Source of the DNA: Haemonchus contortus
Taxonomy: Eukaryota; Nematoda; Chromadorea; Rhabditida; Trichostrongylidae
Direction of reading: 5' to 3'
Length of the DNA: 64,000 nucleotides
Assembly: GCA_000469685.2 (NCBI GenBank)
Contig: LS997567.1
Location: forward strand, 34,810,505 to 34,874,504
Shown here: positions 11,146 through 21,870 of the stretch, piece by piece
How positions within the stretch are numbered: the first letter of the stretch is position 1
Layout of the letters: every line of letters begins with the position of its first letter
Position numbers and translations under genes: made by a program
The notes under the pieces: model-generated
Seen by the model: only the letters and a program-made list of their open reading frames with translations
The model's database searches: none
What the model was told of the DNA's origin: nothing

Positions 11146-12449
11146 GCAGAAGCTAATACTGTTGTTTGCAGGGCTACGACGATCGGTGACGATACAAGCC
11201 CGCTCGGCCTATTTTTCCACTGTCCAGCGAGGTATGGGCAAAATGATGATGGATACGTGTACTCCTGCTCTATTCGAGAGAAGACATTCAGAGACGTCGT
11301 CCCGACTGCATCAGAAGCAATAGGAAATATTCACTTCAATTCCATTTTCGCTTTAGCTCGCCTGATTTCTATATACGAACGCGAGAGAAGTGGAGAACGC
11401 AGGCGGTTTCTGATGTTAGATTCGAAATATTGTAGAATTAGCATTACAGGAGTGCAGAAGGCGTATCTATTTTGTAAGAAGTATTGTGATGACGTACTTC
11501 GAGCTTTAACCCACCATGACGGTTCGTTCCGATGCCTTACGCACGACCGCGAAAGTGGCCTATCGTTGGAAGAACTCAACCAGGCCACGAACGAGGGTGT
11601 TCGGTATGCCAAGGGCAACGATTGGGACGAGATGGTCGTAGATGAACGGATTAAGATCCTACTGATACTGCTCGACAGCTTCCGCGCCGTCAGCACTGCC
11701 TTCTCGGAAAGTCCAGATGTGGAACGGCGGTTATATGGTTCGCTCAACGACATCAGGAGACTTCTGGAAAGCTCTGCGGCTTGTATCTGTGTACTGGTCG
11801 GTCCGACGACAGAAGAGCTCATTCCCAAGCGCGAATGGTACAAGCTCGCGACATCACTCGCCACGGCAGCTCGTATGGATATAAAGATGATTGCCGTTGC
11901 TCCTCCTCGAGGAGACAACTCGTACGCAAAGAACCGAGCGGACATGATCGAAGCGATCGAAATGTAAAGTTGGCGGCAGTCACCATGAAGCAGGGATCGA
12001 GGTGTCTCATTCCAAGTATGGAATCGCCACAGGAACCCTCACACGGACCCGGAGCTCATCCAAGAAGGTTCAGCGCAGAAGCATATTCAAAAGAAGTCGT
12101 ACAGGAACACTACGAAGCGCTGAGGATCTATGTGAAAGCAGAAGTAGATTTGCCTCCATTGCAACCTACTCCGAGAAGTCGTTCGTCTCGAGCTCGTACC
12201 TATTTCAAGCAGAATAAACAGGTCAATGGAGGAATCCAAAAAGGAAATATGAAACGCGGCTCTGGTTCATTCAGGAATGTTCAGCGCACGATGCAGCCTG
12301 ATCCGATGATGATGGCCCAACAGATGTACACGCAGCATCTTCCAATGTTGCAGTACCTGCCATGGATGTTCGAGCCCACGGTGCCCAGGAGAAATTGTCA
12401 AGCTGGAGGACGACGCGGAGCGCGCCGCGGTTTTTCCCGACCCCATTAG
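11098..12449 (+). pseudogene. Unassigned two-frame ORF with Gly/Arg-rich tail
   Basis: A 289-codon frame (11,098-11,967) overlaps a second frame that stays open from 11,781 to 12,449. The second becomes protein-like only after about 11,960 (AEAYSKEVVQEHYEALRIYVKAEVDLPPL...), so one frameshift near 11,950-12,000 probably separates two halves of a ~450-residue product. The first half has FFHCPARYGQNDDGYVYSC, a mixed alpha/beta-looking region and ICVLVGPTTEELIP. The second ends in a Met/Pro-rich stretch and GRRGARRGF, a basic tail of the kind found in nucleic-acid-binding Gag proteins without zinc knuckles. An LTR-like sequence in the same orientation starts 160 bp downstream. I infer a retroelement Gag-like ORF but recognise no family. 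Confidence 0.4.
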
Positions 12450-12612
12450 GCCCCTGACCCTCCCGTTAGGCACTTAGCATAATAGCTCCTTTTTTATTGT
12501 CGTTGTCGTGAATTGTCAAGCTGATTTGATTCGGTAATTGCCATAAATATGAAGGACGAAGTAGTCTTGTTACTTTTGTTACGGCAGGGGCGCCGCTTCC
12601 CCTGGGGCGAGG

Positions 12613-13022
12613 CAAGTTACGGATGTTACGTTAGGTCGCCTCCGTGACCTACCCCTCTTTTGGCGGGAGTCCTCACCTAGGGCGGGGGGTCCCCTCCTAT
12701 AAATAACCCCCCATTTGTGGTTACCAGTTAGTGAACTAGTCGGTTAGTTAGGGAGTTAGTCTCCCGCTCGCTATTTCTCTTCCTTTTGTGCTCGCTTTCT
12801 TCTTCTTGATTTAATAAACTCTTGCTATATTCGCCCCTTTTCCTGCCCTCCAAGGGAGCCGCAGAACTCAGTGCTTCCTTCCCCGTTGAGTCGGAAACTA
12901 CTAGCAGTTTCCGGCTTAAACCCTGCCCGGTTCCGAGCTCGCTCGTTGATTCCGGGCAGGTGAGGTGGGGAAGTGAACGCTACTGCGCTCATAGTTTCCG
13001 ACCAGGGCTACATGCTTGCAGA
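12613..13022 (+). repeat. LTR-like sequence, copy A (plus orientation)
   Basis: It starts around TGTTACGTTAGG (12,628), contains TATAAATAACC at 12,700 and AATAAA at 12,813, and ends near GACCAGGGCTACATG. The same sequence occurs inverted at 18,910-19,325 with only scattered differences. TATA box, poly(A) signal, TG start and position directly 3' of an ORF all fit a ~390-bp retroviral-type LTR. In both copies a Tc1/mariner-type MITE begins at the identical base after GCAGATATA, so the two copies share an ancestor that already carried the MITE. Confidence 0.65.
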
Positions 13023-13345
13023 TATACAAAAGCGCTCAAAAAAATTCGGCCAACTTTGGCTTGCCATAACTTTTTTCCCAATGGAGCGAATCACATGAAA
13101 TTTTGTTATGTTTAGCTGGAGCATATTTTACACTGTCCAACACTACTTGACTGCAAAACAGCCATATCCACATACCAATGGGGAGGCGTTTGTAGACAGT
13201 ACTGAAAGCGAGTTTGTGACGTCTGCAGTTCCGAAGTTGGAATCGTCGTTGCCGTGCGTGGGAGAAGTTGGTTGTTAGACGGTGAAGATGTGGCTGGACA
13301 GCTCACGGTGGTCGAATGGGAGAAAGCCGGGGGATCACCGGCTTT
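13023..13345 (+). repeat. Tc1/mariner-type MITE fragment joined to a second repeat
   Basis: GCGCTCAAAAAAATTCGGCC starts the MITE at 13,033. The body (13,050-13,225: AATCACATGAAATTTTGTTA, CACTGTCCAACACTACTTGA, TGCAAAACAGCCATATCC) matches 16,985-17,130 inverted and, more distantly, 29,160-29,340. At about 13,228 it switches to a segment (GGAATCGTCGTTGCCGTGCG to GGGGGATCACCGGCTT) that recurs inverted at 16,186-16,298. It is noncoding; short frames over it are incidental. Confidence 0.7.
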
Positions 13346-13895
13346 CTAATGCTTCAGCTCGGTCCGACTTGCGAATATAATATAATATAATATAATATCG
13401 AATACAAATCTACTATTATATTAATATATTATTATCAATATTATACTGAATCTTCGTGAACAGCTGCTGAACGTTGTATAGTGAAGGAAGGCTTATTATT
13501 TGTAAAACGTCTACCGGACCGGTTATCGGTTACCAGAAGTCTCGCCTCGGGATGTTCGATCTCGACTGGATACGAAGGGCTGAATAGCAGTCTCTTTGGT
13601 CTGCTCACTATGTGGTTCGCTAATTCTACGAGCCATCCACCGTATCCTGTTACAATGGGAAAATGAGTCCGTGCAATCGAAGGAATGCAATCGAGTCCTT
13701 ATCTGATAATTATATCGGCGTTTATATGTAGAAATTGAACTATCGTTAGCTGCAATTTGTAGAATGTCCCTACCTTTTGAACTAGCTTCTAGACCAGAAG
13801 TTCAGATATAGGGTCGTGGTCATACAGTTCAATGGTTAACGATCATTGTCTGTCTTCTATAGGAAAAAAGGAAAAAATATACAAGAAAAAAACTT

Positions 13896-13927
<32 letters not shown>

Positions 13928-15240
13928 GCATTGGGGATAAGGCTTCTACTTCTTTTTCTTCTTTTTGTGAAATGAGAGCACTTTCTCCATAACGCCTATT
14001 CTATTCTAATTATATGACTAATCAACTAAGTTTCAAATCATCTAGGAATTAGTTGTTGACCTTGCACTTCACGTGCTCTGCTGGACATTGTACGACCGCT
14101 GAACGCGTAAGATCAGCAGCAAGACGCTTTGCCTGGAGCTGTCCTTAAGAAGATTAATACGTACTCAAACTTCAACATCCCATTATTGAGTTCTTGACTT
14201 TTTTTTAAATACCCGGTCGGGTGGATGCCCTAATTTTGTTCGGAACTGGGATAAATAAAAGGAATGCTGAATGAATTGGAGTTCATAATTGTTAGCAATA
14301 TCAACACCTTGAGGTTACCCAACTATGGGTTATATGTAGACAATATGGGTGGGCCGTGATATAAGGAAACTAGTGAACTCGTCGCCAGGACCATCTTGAA
14401 CTACTTGTTGTATTTTAAATAAAATTACAGTCAAAAAGTGCTCTGAATGCACACCATTTTGACAAGCCTCTCGCCGGCTGTCTGCTGCCAAACCATCACC
14501 CAGGTAAACACAACTAGTGAGATTGCAATTACGGTAGCACGCGTAAGTGTTCAACAGGAATTTTCACTCACCAGAAAAGGCATGGAGTCACTCGCGAATC
14601 GTCTGAGTTCCGAGCGAGTTCTGCGAAATTTCACTTCTTCAAATACTTTATTTATAGAAAAAAACACAACAAGGTTATGATAAGTCTTCATTCACAAGAG
14701 ATGATCTTAATATGGTCGAATGGTGTTCCTTCTTAACACTGCTGTCGGTGTTCGGACCAATTTAGTCCGGATGGCGTCACTAGCGTTTAACGAAACGACA
14801 CCCTCACTTTCTCTATGTTCTTCGCTAGCTCGTTTGAATGCTAGAAATATCCGATATATGTATTGTCATTACATAGCGGGAGATTCAAAAACGGAAAGGA
14901 AGGAGGTTCACTTATGCTGCTAGTGCTAGTATTGTCACGTATGGGTGCAACGAGCTGAAGTAGAGTACCAATCTGGTCGTCAATCTGTTCATGGTTCTTC
15001 TCCTGCTCAGGGGTTGCTTCGAGTGACTTCTTTCGTCAAGAAGTAACGAGTTCGACTCGAGCTTTGAGCTCACAAGGATAATTACTGGGTTGTAACATAA
15101 GTTCGTAGAGTTTTGCGTTAGAGTTATTTTACAACGATTTATTTTGTTTTTTAGCAAAGTGAATACATACATTCGAAAGAGCTCTTTCTCTTCTACATAT
15201 TGTTTTATTTGTTTTTAGGACAATTCAATTGTTCGTCTTT
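13346..15240. other. Stretch without recognisable gene; AT-rich low complexity
   Basis: This contains (TATAA)n at 13,375-13,400, a perfect (TA)n array at 13,894-13,922 and unique AT-rich sequence. Reading frames of 60-90 codons exist on both strands (for example 13,481-13,666, 14,330-14,554 and 14,912-15,172) but show no family motif, splice context or repeat support. I see nothing that can be called a gene. Confidence 0.5.
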
Positions 15241-15284
15241 TTTTCGGGCTAAGAAATGGAATATCCAGAAAGAAAAAATTAGCA

Positions 15285-15920
15285 CTCTCGACATCTGCTT
15301 TTCTTTGCTCTTCGTCAAGGTCAAAAAGCAGACGAAACCGCTCGGGACATATGCAGTGCGTACAAGGAAGGTGTCTTAGGTGTGTCTACTGAAAGGTGTG
15401 GGTGGCCTCAGGAAAGGCGCCGAAGCCGAGAGTCAAGCAAGATCTTCACCTAGAGAAGGTCATGATCTGCGTTTGGTGGGACTGGGTAGGCATGGTGCAC
15501 CGGTAAACTGCAGAACGAAACGCCACTGTCAACAAGGAGATCTACTTTGCCCCATTGAACAGTGTAAATGAGGCTATTCGGCTGAAAAGACTTTATAGAC
15601 GAAGTCAAGTCATCTTGCTCCACGACAACACCAGGCCCCATATTGCTCAAGTCGTCAAAACAGCACTCCAAGAGCTTGAATGAGAGGTTCTTCAGCATCC
15701 ACCGCACTCTCAGGATCTTGCACCTGCCGACTATCACCTTTTCCGCTCTATATTAAACCAAATGAGGGGTGTTACCTTCGATGGCGAAGGGGATTTCAAA
15801 AACTGGCTCAACAAATTCTTCGACACTACAACGGCCGATTTTTGGCGAATCGCCATAAACGAATTGGTCGAGAGATGGGAGGAGGTCGTGAACAGTAACG
15901 AACGATACATCATTGGTTAA
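15285..15920 (+). pseudogene. Internally deleted mariner transposase
   Basis: The N-terminal block (LLFFALRQGQKADETARDIC, about 15,294-15,355) jumps directly to the catalytic core (VMICVWWDW near 15,460). The middle of the protein, including the first catalytic Asp, is therefore deleted. LLHDNTRPHIAQ (15,619-15,655, second catalytic Asp) and APADYHLFRSILNQM (15,722-15,765, third catalytic Asp) are present at the DD34D spacing. The C-terminus ends at ERYIIG near 15,918. A stop after LQELE and frameshifts confirm it is dead. It is a different mariner lineage from the copies at 2.8 kb and 62.6 kb. Confidence 0.8.
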
Positions 15921-16185
15921 TTTATTATTATAATCATTGTTTTTTGGTTCAAAGAAATCTTTGTGAAAAAACTCCACGAACTTATGTTACAACCCAATAA
16001 TTTTCTAATAGTTTGTGATAAGCTACCGTAATCCCCACACCGACCACCAAGGTTATAACAGCTGCGCGCACTTTAGGGCACCCCACACTTAATAATATGT
16101 CTCAGAGACCCCAGGATAGCGAACTTATTATTACGATTGGTCGAAAGCAATATTACAATACAAATCTGACCCGGATATGAATAAG

Positions 16186-16298
16186 CCGGTGATCCCCCGG
16201 CTTTCTCCCATTCGACCACCGTGAGCTGTCTAGCCACATCTTCACCGTCTAACAACCAACTTCTCCCACGCACGGCAACGACGATTCCAACTTCGGCT
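16186..16298 (-). repeat. Inverted copy of the 13,229-13,345 segment
   Basis: AAGCCGGTGATCCCCCGGCT through CACGCACGGCAACGACGATT is the reverse complement of 13,229-13,345 with few changes. With the MITE fragment (16,975-17,130) and the LTR-like copy (18,910-19,325) it keeps the same order as copy A, read on the other strand. The block was therefore duplicated in inverted orientation and later split. Confidence 0.75.
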
Positions 16299-16559
16299 CG
16301 GGCGAGTATTTTCCTTTTTATTTTTCTTTCGTTAATTCACTAACATTTTTCTTCTTTTTTCTTTCTTTTACCTTACTTTCCTTCCTTCTTTTCCACTAAG
16401 TGGTACTAATCAAGAAGGAATTTTTTTGCGGAAGCAGTCACGTTCAAAACAAAAAGAAGTACCCTATAATTCCGTAGTTCTATTAAGCAACATCGTATTT
16501 AAAGGAACTCATTGCCATTATCAGCCCTTTCTCAACTTGCCTGGTTATCATTCTACGAG

Positions 16560-16980
16560 TAATTCTGACCCTGACTAAAACAGTACTGGCGACGCACCCA
16601 CCTTTCGTCTCGCTGAGAATAGAAACTCTGTCAAGCGTAATCCTCAATTTCGCAAACCTAAACTCTCACGTAAAAAGAGATCTAACTCACAACTAAACAT
16701 ACAAGTGCTATCACAAAAACCCGTTCAACAAGTTGACGTTCAAGAACAATCAGAACGCATTCGCTCTAAGTCTGAACCACCTAACCCAAGCTTTCTTGAA
16801 CCCCTTGATCCAAGCCTTCTTAAACCTCTTCTGGGTTACCGTTGCTCTTCGGAAGAGAGCTTGAAACCAAAACCAACTGAAAGTACAGATGATGATCCTT
16901 CTGAAGTCTCTTTCCTGTCGCCATGTCTTAGGTGTACGAGCGCTAATGTCGAACCCAGAAGAGAAGAAAAACGTACATAA
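16560..16980 (+). other. Pro/Ser-rich ORF fragment, unassigned
   Basis: The frame ending at 16,980 can be followed upstream of its ATG (16,705) to about 16,580: basic (KRNPQFRKPKLSRKKRS) and then Pro/Ser/Glu-rich. Composition and the nearby retroelement pieces suggest part of a Gag or linker. No motif is recognised, and the last third overlaps the MITE fragment, so the stop position is not native. Confidence 0.25.
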
Positions 16981-17130
16981 GGTCGGAATAACTGCAGACG
17001 TCACAAACTCGCTTTCAGCACTGTCTACAAACGCCTCCCCATTGGTATGTGGATATGGCTGTTTTGCAGTCAAGTAGTGTTGGACAGTGTAAAATATGCT
17101 CCAGCTAAACATAACAAATTTCATGTGATT
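16975..17130 (-). repeat. MITE body fragment (inverted relative to 13 kb copy)
   Basis: The reverse complement of this segment matches 13,082-13,225 almost base for base. It ends at a 22-bp stretch (17,109-17,130) that is repeated exactly at 18,831-18,852, on the far side of the 1.7-kb insertion described next. Confidence 0.75.
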
Positions 17131-17372
17131 CCACATAAAAAACTTAAAGTATAAAGTTGCCACAGAGATAGTCCGGAGCAGTCGTTTATTGCCAGACGCC
17201 CTTCGTGGTCCCTTGGAAAAAACTGAACCTTACCCTACTCTGGGAAGGCTCTATGAGAAAGATAATATACTGTAGCATTCTATAGATCACTGATCGTCGA
17301 CTTCCTCGGAGAAGTAGAAGAACTTGAACAGTACCATAAAGTTGCCACAGAGATAGAGACCGGAGCAGTCGT

Positions 17373-18455
17373 TTATTGCCAGACGCCCTTCGTTTCCACA
17401 TCCAAATGCTTCGACTTTGTCGCGGATTGAGTCGGTGTCCGCCGTGTAGGGGTTCTTGATATGTTTGATGATGAATCAGAACTGCTCGTGGATACTATGC
17501 GGCTTCGGACTGCACGGCTGGGACTTTTCCGCACTTCCGTTGAACCAGTTTCTTCCACCAAATCACTCAATTTCCCTGAGCGGCTGAAAACTTCGGAGTC
17601 TCTCCGAGTGGGCATCGGTGTTTTACAAGAGACTTTCTCCGCCAGCTCTTCACAGCGTTTCTGAGCCGCAACTCTTGCAGCCTCCGATTCCAGGAGCCGC
17701 TCATTCGCCACAGCAAGTTCTGCCAAAAGCCACTCAGAGGTGGAAGTCAAATCTGCCTGGGATCGAATAACTGCATAACACTTTTCGAGTTCTTCTTCCT
17801 GAGCAATCAACTTGGCATGGAGATCCTCCTTCTGCTTTACATAAGTTCTTATCTGAGTTGCAACTATGAACTCATAATCTTTGATGGTCTTCTCAGCATC
17901 TTCTTTTGCTCGCTCCAATTCGCTCAGTTTTTTATCAGCTTCTGCTAAGACAACGCCTTCTGCGACTAATTGCCCTTTGTACTTATCTAGTTTCTTACAA
18001 ACAGCACATAGATTATCATGAAGCTCCGCTCTTTCTGCTTCCAACTTCGCCATGTTTATTGCCTTCTGTTCAACATTTGATGATGATTTTGAATTGAGGA
18101 GACGATCTTCTTCTTTGGCCAAGATTTTGACTTCTTTAATCAAGAATGAAATTTCGGAATCGTTCATATTGTATTTTCGATTCACTGGAAGAACTGGTGT
18201 TGAAGATTGCGAGCCAAAACTACTTGGCGCATTCGACGCGCGAGACGTGGCGCCTCCTCGGGATAAATCAGCAATTGGCGACAACGGCGACTTGTAGCCT
18301 TCTTTTCCTTTTGCTATCGCGTTTGTCGATTCGTGTTTTTCTTTTGAATCCTTCATCCGTTTTCTTGAGGATGATCTTCTTATTTCAACACTTTGTGGTG
18401 GAGTTGTTTGAGCTTTTACATTAGGTTCTTCTCTTTGCTTCTTCGCGCTTTCCAT
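17373..18455 (-). CDS. 360-codon coiled-coil protein, possibly Gag-like, on the insertion
   Basis: The intact frame has a Lys/Ser/Arg-rich N-terminus (residues 1-80), a Ser/Pro linker, and a long heptad-containing helical region at roughly residues 100-275 (LIKEVKILAKEEDRLL, LEAERAELHDNLCAVCKKLD, LSELERAKEDAEKTIKDY, LLAELAVANERLLESEAARV). The Ser/Thr/Arg-rich tail ends HLDVETKGVWQ. The last six residues and the stop are encoded by the 56-bp partial copy of the flanking direct repeat, so the C-terminus was fixed when that repeat arrived. There is no RT, protease or zinc knuckle. It could be a Gag-like protein of a non-autonomous retroelement or a captured host coiled-coil gene; I cannot decide. 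Intactness against decayed surroundings suggests a recent insertion. Confidence 0.55.
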   Translation of the reverse strand: MESAKKQREEPNVKAQTTPPQSVEIRRSSSRKRMKDSKEKHESTNAIAKGKEGYKSPLSPIADLSRGGATSRASNAPSSFGSQSSTPVLPVNRKYNMNDSEISFLIKEVKILAKEEDRLLNSKSSSNVEQKAINMAKLEAERAELHDNLCAVCKKLDKYKGQLVAEGVVLAEADKKLSELERAKEDAEKTIKDYEFIVATQIRTYVKQKEDLHAKLIAQEEELEKCYAVIRSQADLTSTSEWLLAELAVANERLLESEAARVAAQKRCEELAEKVSCKTPMPTRRDSEVFSRSGKLSDLVEETGSTEVRKSPSRAVRSRIVSTSSSDSSSNISRTPTRRTPTQSATKSKHLDVETKGVWQ

Positions 18456-18528
18456 CTCAACAACGGTACGTTAGTAGACACAGCTCGAGTAGAACTGTTG
18501 TTTAGATCAACTGTGAGTTGAACAATCC

Positions 18529-18672
18529 AAAGTTGCCACAGAGATAGAGTCCGGAGCAGTCGTTTATTGCCAGACGCCCTTCGTGGTCCCTTGGAAAAAA
18601 CTGAACCTTACCCTACTCTGGGAAGGCTCTATGAGAAAGATAATATACTGTATCATTCTATAGATCACTGAT
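18529..18672 (-). repeat. 142-bp direct repeat, copy upstream of the coiled-coil ORF
   Basis: This is the same sequence as 17,153-17,294, same orientation, nearly identical (a CT indel and a single base change near the end). On the minus strand it runs from ATCAGTGATCTATAGAAT to TCTGTGGCAACTTT and includes TATATTAT, and AATAAA just before CGACTGCTCCGG. A partial copy (17,338-17,393) ends the ORF. Confidence 0.9.
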
Positions 18673-18830
18673 TAAGCGCCTTATCGCTACTTCTTTCTTA
18701 TCTTCATATCCTCAACACTTTCTGCCATGTGCTCCACAATTTTCTTCATTATACAAACTAAACACTTTTATTTAACAAACAACAATGCAATTTAAAATAC
18801 TTTAAAGTGAAATCGCGAATCATCCGCGAT

Positions 18831-19325
18831 ACATAACAAATTTCATGTGATTCGCTCCATTGAGAAAAAAAGTTATGGCAAGCTAAAGTTGGCCGAATTT
18901 TTTTGAGCGCTACTGTATATCTGCAAGCATGTAGCCCTGGTCGGAAACTATGAACGCAGTAGCGTTCACTTCCCCACCTCACCTGCCCGGAATCAACGAG
19001 CGAGCTCGGAACCGGGCAGGGTTTAAGCCGGAAACTGCTAGTAGTTTCCGACTCAAGGGGGAAGGAAGCACTGAATTCTGCGGCTCCCATGGTGGGCAGG
19101 AAAAGGGGCGAAGATAGCAAGAGTTTATTAAATCAAGAAGAAGAAAGCGAGCACAAAAGGGAAAGAAATAGCGAGCGGGAGACTAACTCCCTAACTAACC
19201 GACTAGTTCACTAACTGGTAACCACAAATGGGAGGATTATTTATAGGAGGGAACCCCCCGCCCTAGGTGAGGACTCCCGCCAAAAGAGGGGTAGGTCACG
19301 GAGGCGACCTAACGTAACATCCGTG
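18831..19325 (-). repeat. LTR-like sequence with MITE start, copy B (inverted)
   Basis: The reverse complement of 12,613-13,115: LTR-like part at 18,910-19,325, followed in minus orientation by the MITE start at 18,831-18,910. TATAAATAATC and AATAAA are conserved. MITE terminal sequence here is CAGTAGCGCTCAAAA, less decayed than in copy A. Homology to copy A stops abruptly at about 19,323. Confidence 0.7.
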
Positions 19326-20060
19326 ACAGCGCTGTTTTGCTCTGCAGTCGTAAGGCTAGCACTAAAGCCTTGAATTAGGGTCATAATTTTGGTTTATTTG
19401 GCCTTGGTTGATTTTGGTTCACTTCATTTTGACCACTTCTCAACTGCGCGTCTATAAAGTGAGTGTATGCACAATGAGTTCCAGTTTAGCACACTTCTAC
19501 CTCCGCCAACTGCTTGGCTTTTGACCGCTCCGTGGCTGTTGTCCAGTCTGGAAGTCTCAGCTGAACTAATACTGCTTGTATGATTTACAAATTTCGTTGC
19601 ATTTGGAAACAGGGAAGAAGAGAAAAGGAGAAACATTTTGAAGTCAGTCACTGTCAAAGTCAAAATTGCTGGCAGGACTAGGACTTCGTAACATATGCGA
19701 TCCTAATACATACTGCTACACATATAAGTTATTTCATGCCATAACTTATACACTATTACAAATTTGCTAGTTTTGCTAGTTGGTTATACAAGAAAAAATC
19801 GGCACAACATTCTTCGGCCTTCAACTCACGCTCTTTACCAAGTAACCATCGGGTGGAAATTAGTTGAGGGGGGGGGGGGTGCATTTCTAAAAGCGTTGGT
19901 ATAGCAAGGATGGGCAGCGTTCATCTGTGCACTGTTATGCGGTTTTAGCCAGGGGATGCAGTTTTAATTGAGCATTAGGAGGGTAGGATCACAGGGGTAG
20001 GTGAGATGGTTACCTCATGCGGGAAGCTTAAAGCTTGCCCAGCCCGACGATTCTTCCCTC
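19326..20060. other. Stretch without recognisable gene
   Basis: Unique sequence with a 12-bp poly-G run near 19,868. A 79-codon minus-strand frame (19,663-19,424) has no motif. I see no supported gene. Confidence 0.4.
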
Positions 20061-20068
20061 CTACGGTT

Positions 20069-20270
20069 GGGTATGGGTACATTCACCCCGAACTGGATGG
20101 ACGCGGCAAACCGCGTGGCGAAATTCGTGGTGATTAAAACGGCCCTACTTTTCCTATTTGAGACCCGTGCCCCGATGATAGGCGCCGATGTCGTTTTAAT
20201 CACCACGAATTTCGCCGCGCGGTTTGTCGCGGTCGCGCGGCTATCCAGTTTTGGGTGAGCGTTCCTCCCC
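20069..20270. mobile_element. 202-bp hAT-like MITE with 8-bp target duplication
   Basis: CTACGGTT flanks both sides (20,061-20,068 and 20,271-20,278). The ends are imperfect inverted repeats (GGG..GG....CACCC..AACTGGAT), and the interior is a long palindrome around GCGAAATTCGTGGTGATT. An 8-bp duplication and GGG ends fit the hAT superfamily. The core is shared with the MITE at 39,664-39,924. Confidence 0.75.
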
Positions 20271-20939
20271 CTACGGTTTAGGTGAAAATTTGCATGTCTG
20301 TGGTGTAAGACGGAGTAACAGGTAACTCTGTGTTAATTCCTTGATATGCTAACACACATAGTCCCCATTCACCACCATTCCACACAGCTTTACATTATAA
20401 AAGTGAAGCCATAATACAATATCTAATGGCAATTCAGACCCGCGGCGCATTTTTCACCTATTATAACCTCAATTTACGACTCCAGTGCTAGCTTTACGGC
20501 TGCAAAGCAAAGCAGCGCTAGTGGTTCCTGGGTGCATAGGTTTGATTGAACTTATTCGTTGCTATTTACGAATGTTTGTGTTTGTGTTTCGTTTTCTTGT
20601 TGCTTCTTATGGTGATTTTCTGGCTTTTCTTGCGTTTGCCTTAGCAACGTAATAAACATAACATAACATAACATAACGGACCACATGCTTACAGTTATGG
20701 TAACCAGGACTCCTTTTAGAATAGTTCGGTCAAGTTGAATCGAAGAGTTGAGCTGATCAACTAAAGCAAGTCTTCGAACACACGAAATCAACAAAACAAT
20801 AGTCCTCGAAATTGAACAAAAGTAAGCGTGGGGTTACGGTAATTGCCATTAATACGCAAGTGCAGACTGCTACCCGTGTGTGAATAGGTAGCACCGGTGG
20901 CACTTTTCGAGCTCATTTCGAATCCTGGTGTTAAAGGAC

Positions 20940-21870
20940 ATGGATCTGGTGAGTTTATTGATTCTTCATCCCTACCGGCCATATGAAGAACTTTCACTTC
21001 ATTTTAGGTGAATTGGCTAGAAAAGAAGTTAAGTGATGCAGGTGTGTGGTCGGGGCGCATGACTGCTTCCATATTATCTAGAGAAATGCTAGAAGAATTG
21101 GAAACCTGTTTCCAAGTACGTCACATGATTTGTTTTGATTAACTTTATCTCATACTAATTTACTAGCGCTTTAGGCTATCGATGCCCAAACAAAACTCAA
21201 AATCATTTCATGTATTCCTCACATGAATCCACGAAAACTAAGCATGGTAAAGAGATTTCATATATTTGTCGCGTTCCATTTACACAGCCTATCTTTTTCA
21301 CAAACTTCTCCAAATTTTAGGTACATGCAGCTCTCCTCGCCTTACTTGATTTAGCTAGTAAGGATGCTGACGATTGGGTTGAAACTATTGCGGACATGTA
21401 CAGGTGCTGGAAGTCTCGAAACGTTATTTGAACAATTTTTTCGTTGTGAATAATTTCTTTCTGATGAGCCGGCATCATTCTTCCAGAGACGTGCCATCAA
21501 CTGGTGTGATCATACCTGTTTTTACTAACAAAGACTCCCATTTTGCAAAGACAATTGAAGATCTCACAAAATGCTGTACGTTATGGTATCGTCATTTTCT
21601 TCTTCGTTTGCTTAATGACCTTTGTGTTTTTAGTACAAAGACACCTTGAAAATGGCGAATTGAAATTAGCACCCGAAGGGTATAGTATTGTCAGCAACTC
21701 AGTTAACAAGGTAACTCTTGACCACACCAACTTTGTTCTTCTCCTTTTCGTAAACTTTGCATACTCATGAGTTCATCAGGCCAGTTTTGGACCACCGCCT
21801 GAAACGGAAAAGTGTTTCGTTCTTCGCAAGAAACCTAAGTCTTTCAATCTTATGAACGATATGATCAAGC
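20940..21870 (+). CDS. nelf-A: NELF-A exons 1-7 (HDAg-like N-terminal domain)
   Basis: ATG at 20,940 (MDL) is chosen because an in-frame TAG lies about 55 bp upstream and the donor GTGAGT follows at once. Exon 2 reads VNWLEKKLSDAGVWSGRMTA, matching the W-L-x-x-K-L and W spacing at the start of NELF-A. Exon 3 has QTKLKIISCIPHMNPRKLSM and exon 4 VHAALLALLDLASKDADDWV, matching the LAS.D.D.WV..(V/I)AD signature. Exon 5 ends TIEDLTKC. Exon 7 reads GPPPETEKCFVLRKKPKS, aligning with the GPL.PP..HF.LKRKPKS block. All six introns are 59-96 bp. This compact cluster is unlike the rest of the gene. Exon 7 ends in phase 1 at AAG C|GTTAGT. Confidence 0.9.

Larger units (their letters stand above)
17131..18830 (-). 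mobile_element. 1.7-kb insertion flanked by an exact 22-bp duplication
   Basis: The segment interrupts the inverted MITE copy. The 22 bp at 17,109-17,130 and 18,831-18,852 are identical, and the uninterrupted relative at about 13,090 has this sequence once. That is the signature of an insertion with a long target-site duplication. Inside, a 142-bp sequence occurs as a direct repeat (17,153-17,294 and 18,529-18,672), plus a 56-bp partial copy at 17,338-17,393. The repeats bracket the 360-codon ORF, and each contains AATAAA (minus strand). The left end carries an imperfect palindrome (TCGCGAATCATCCGCGA). The arrangement resembles a miniature LTR element, but the repeats do not sit at the insertion ends, so the class is unresolved. 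Confidence 0.55.
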
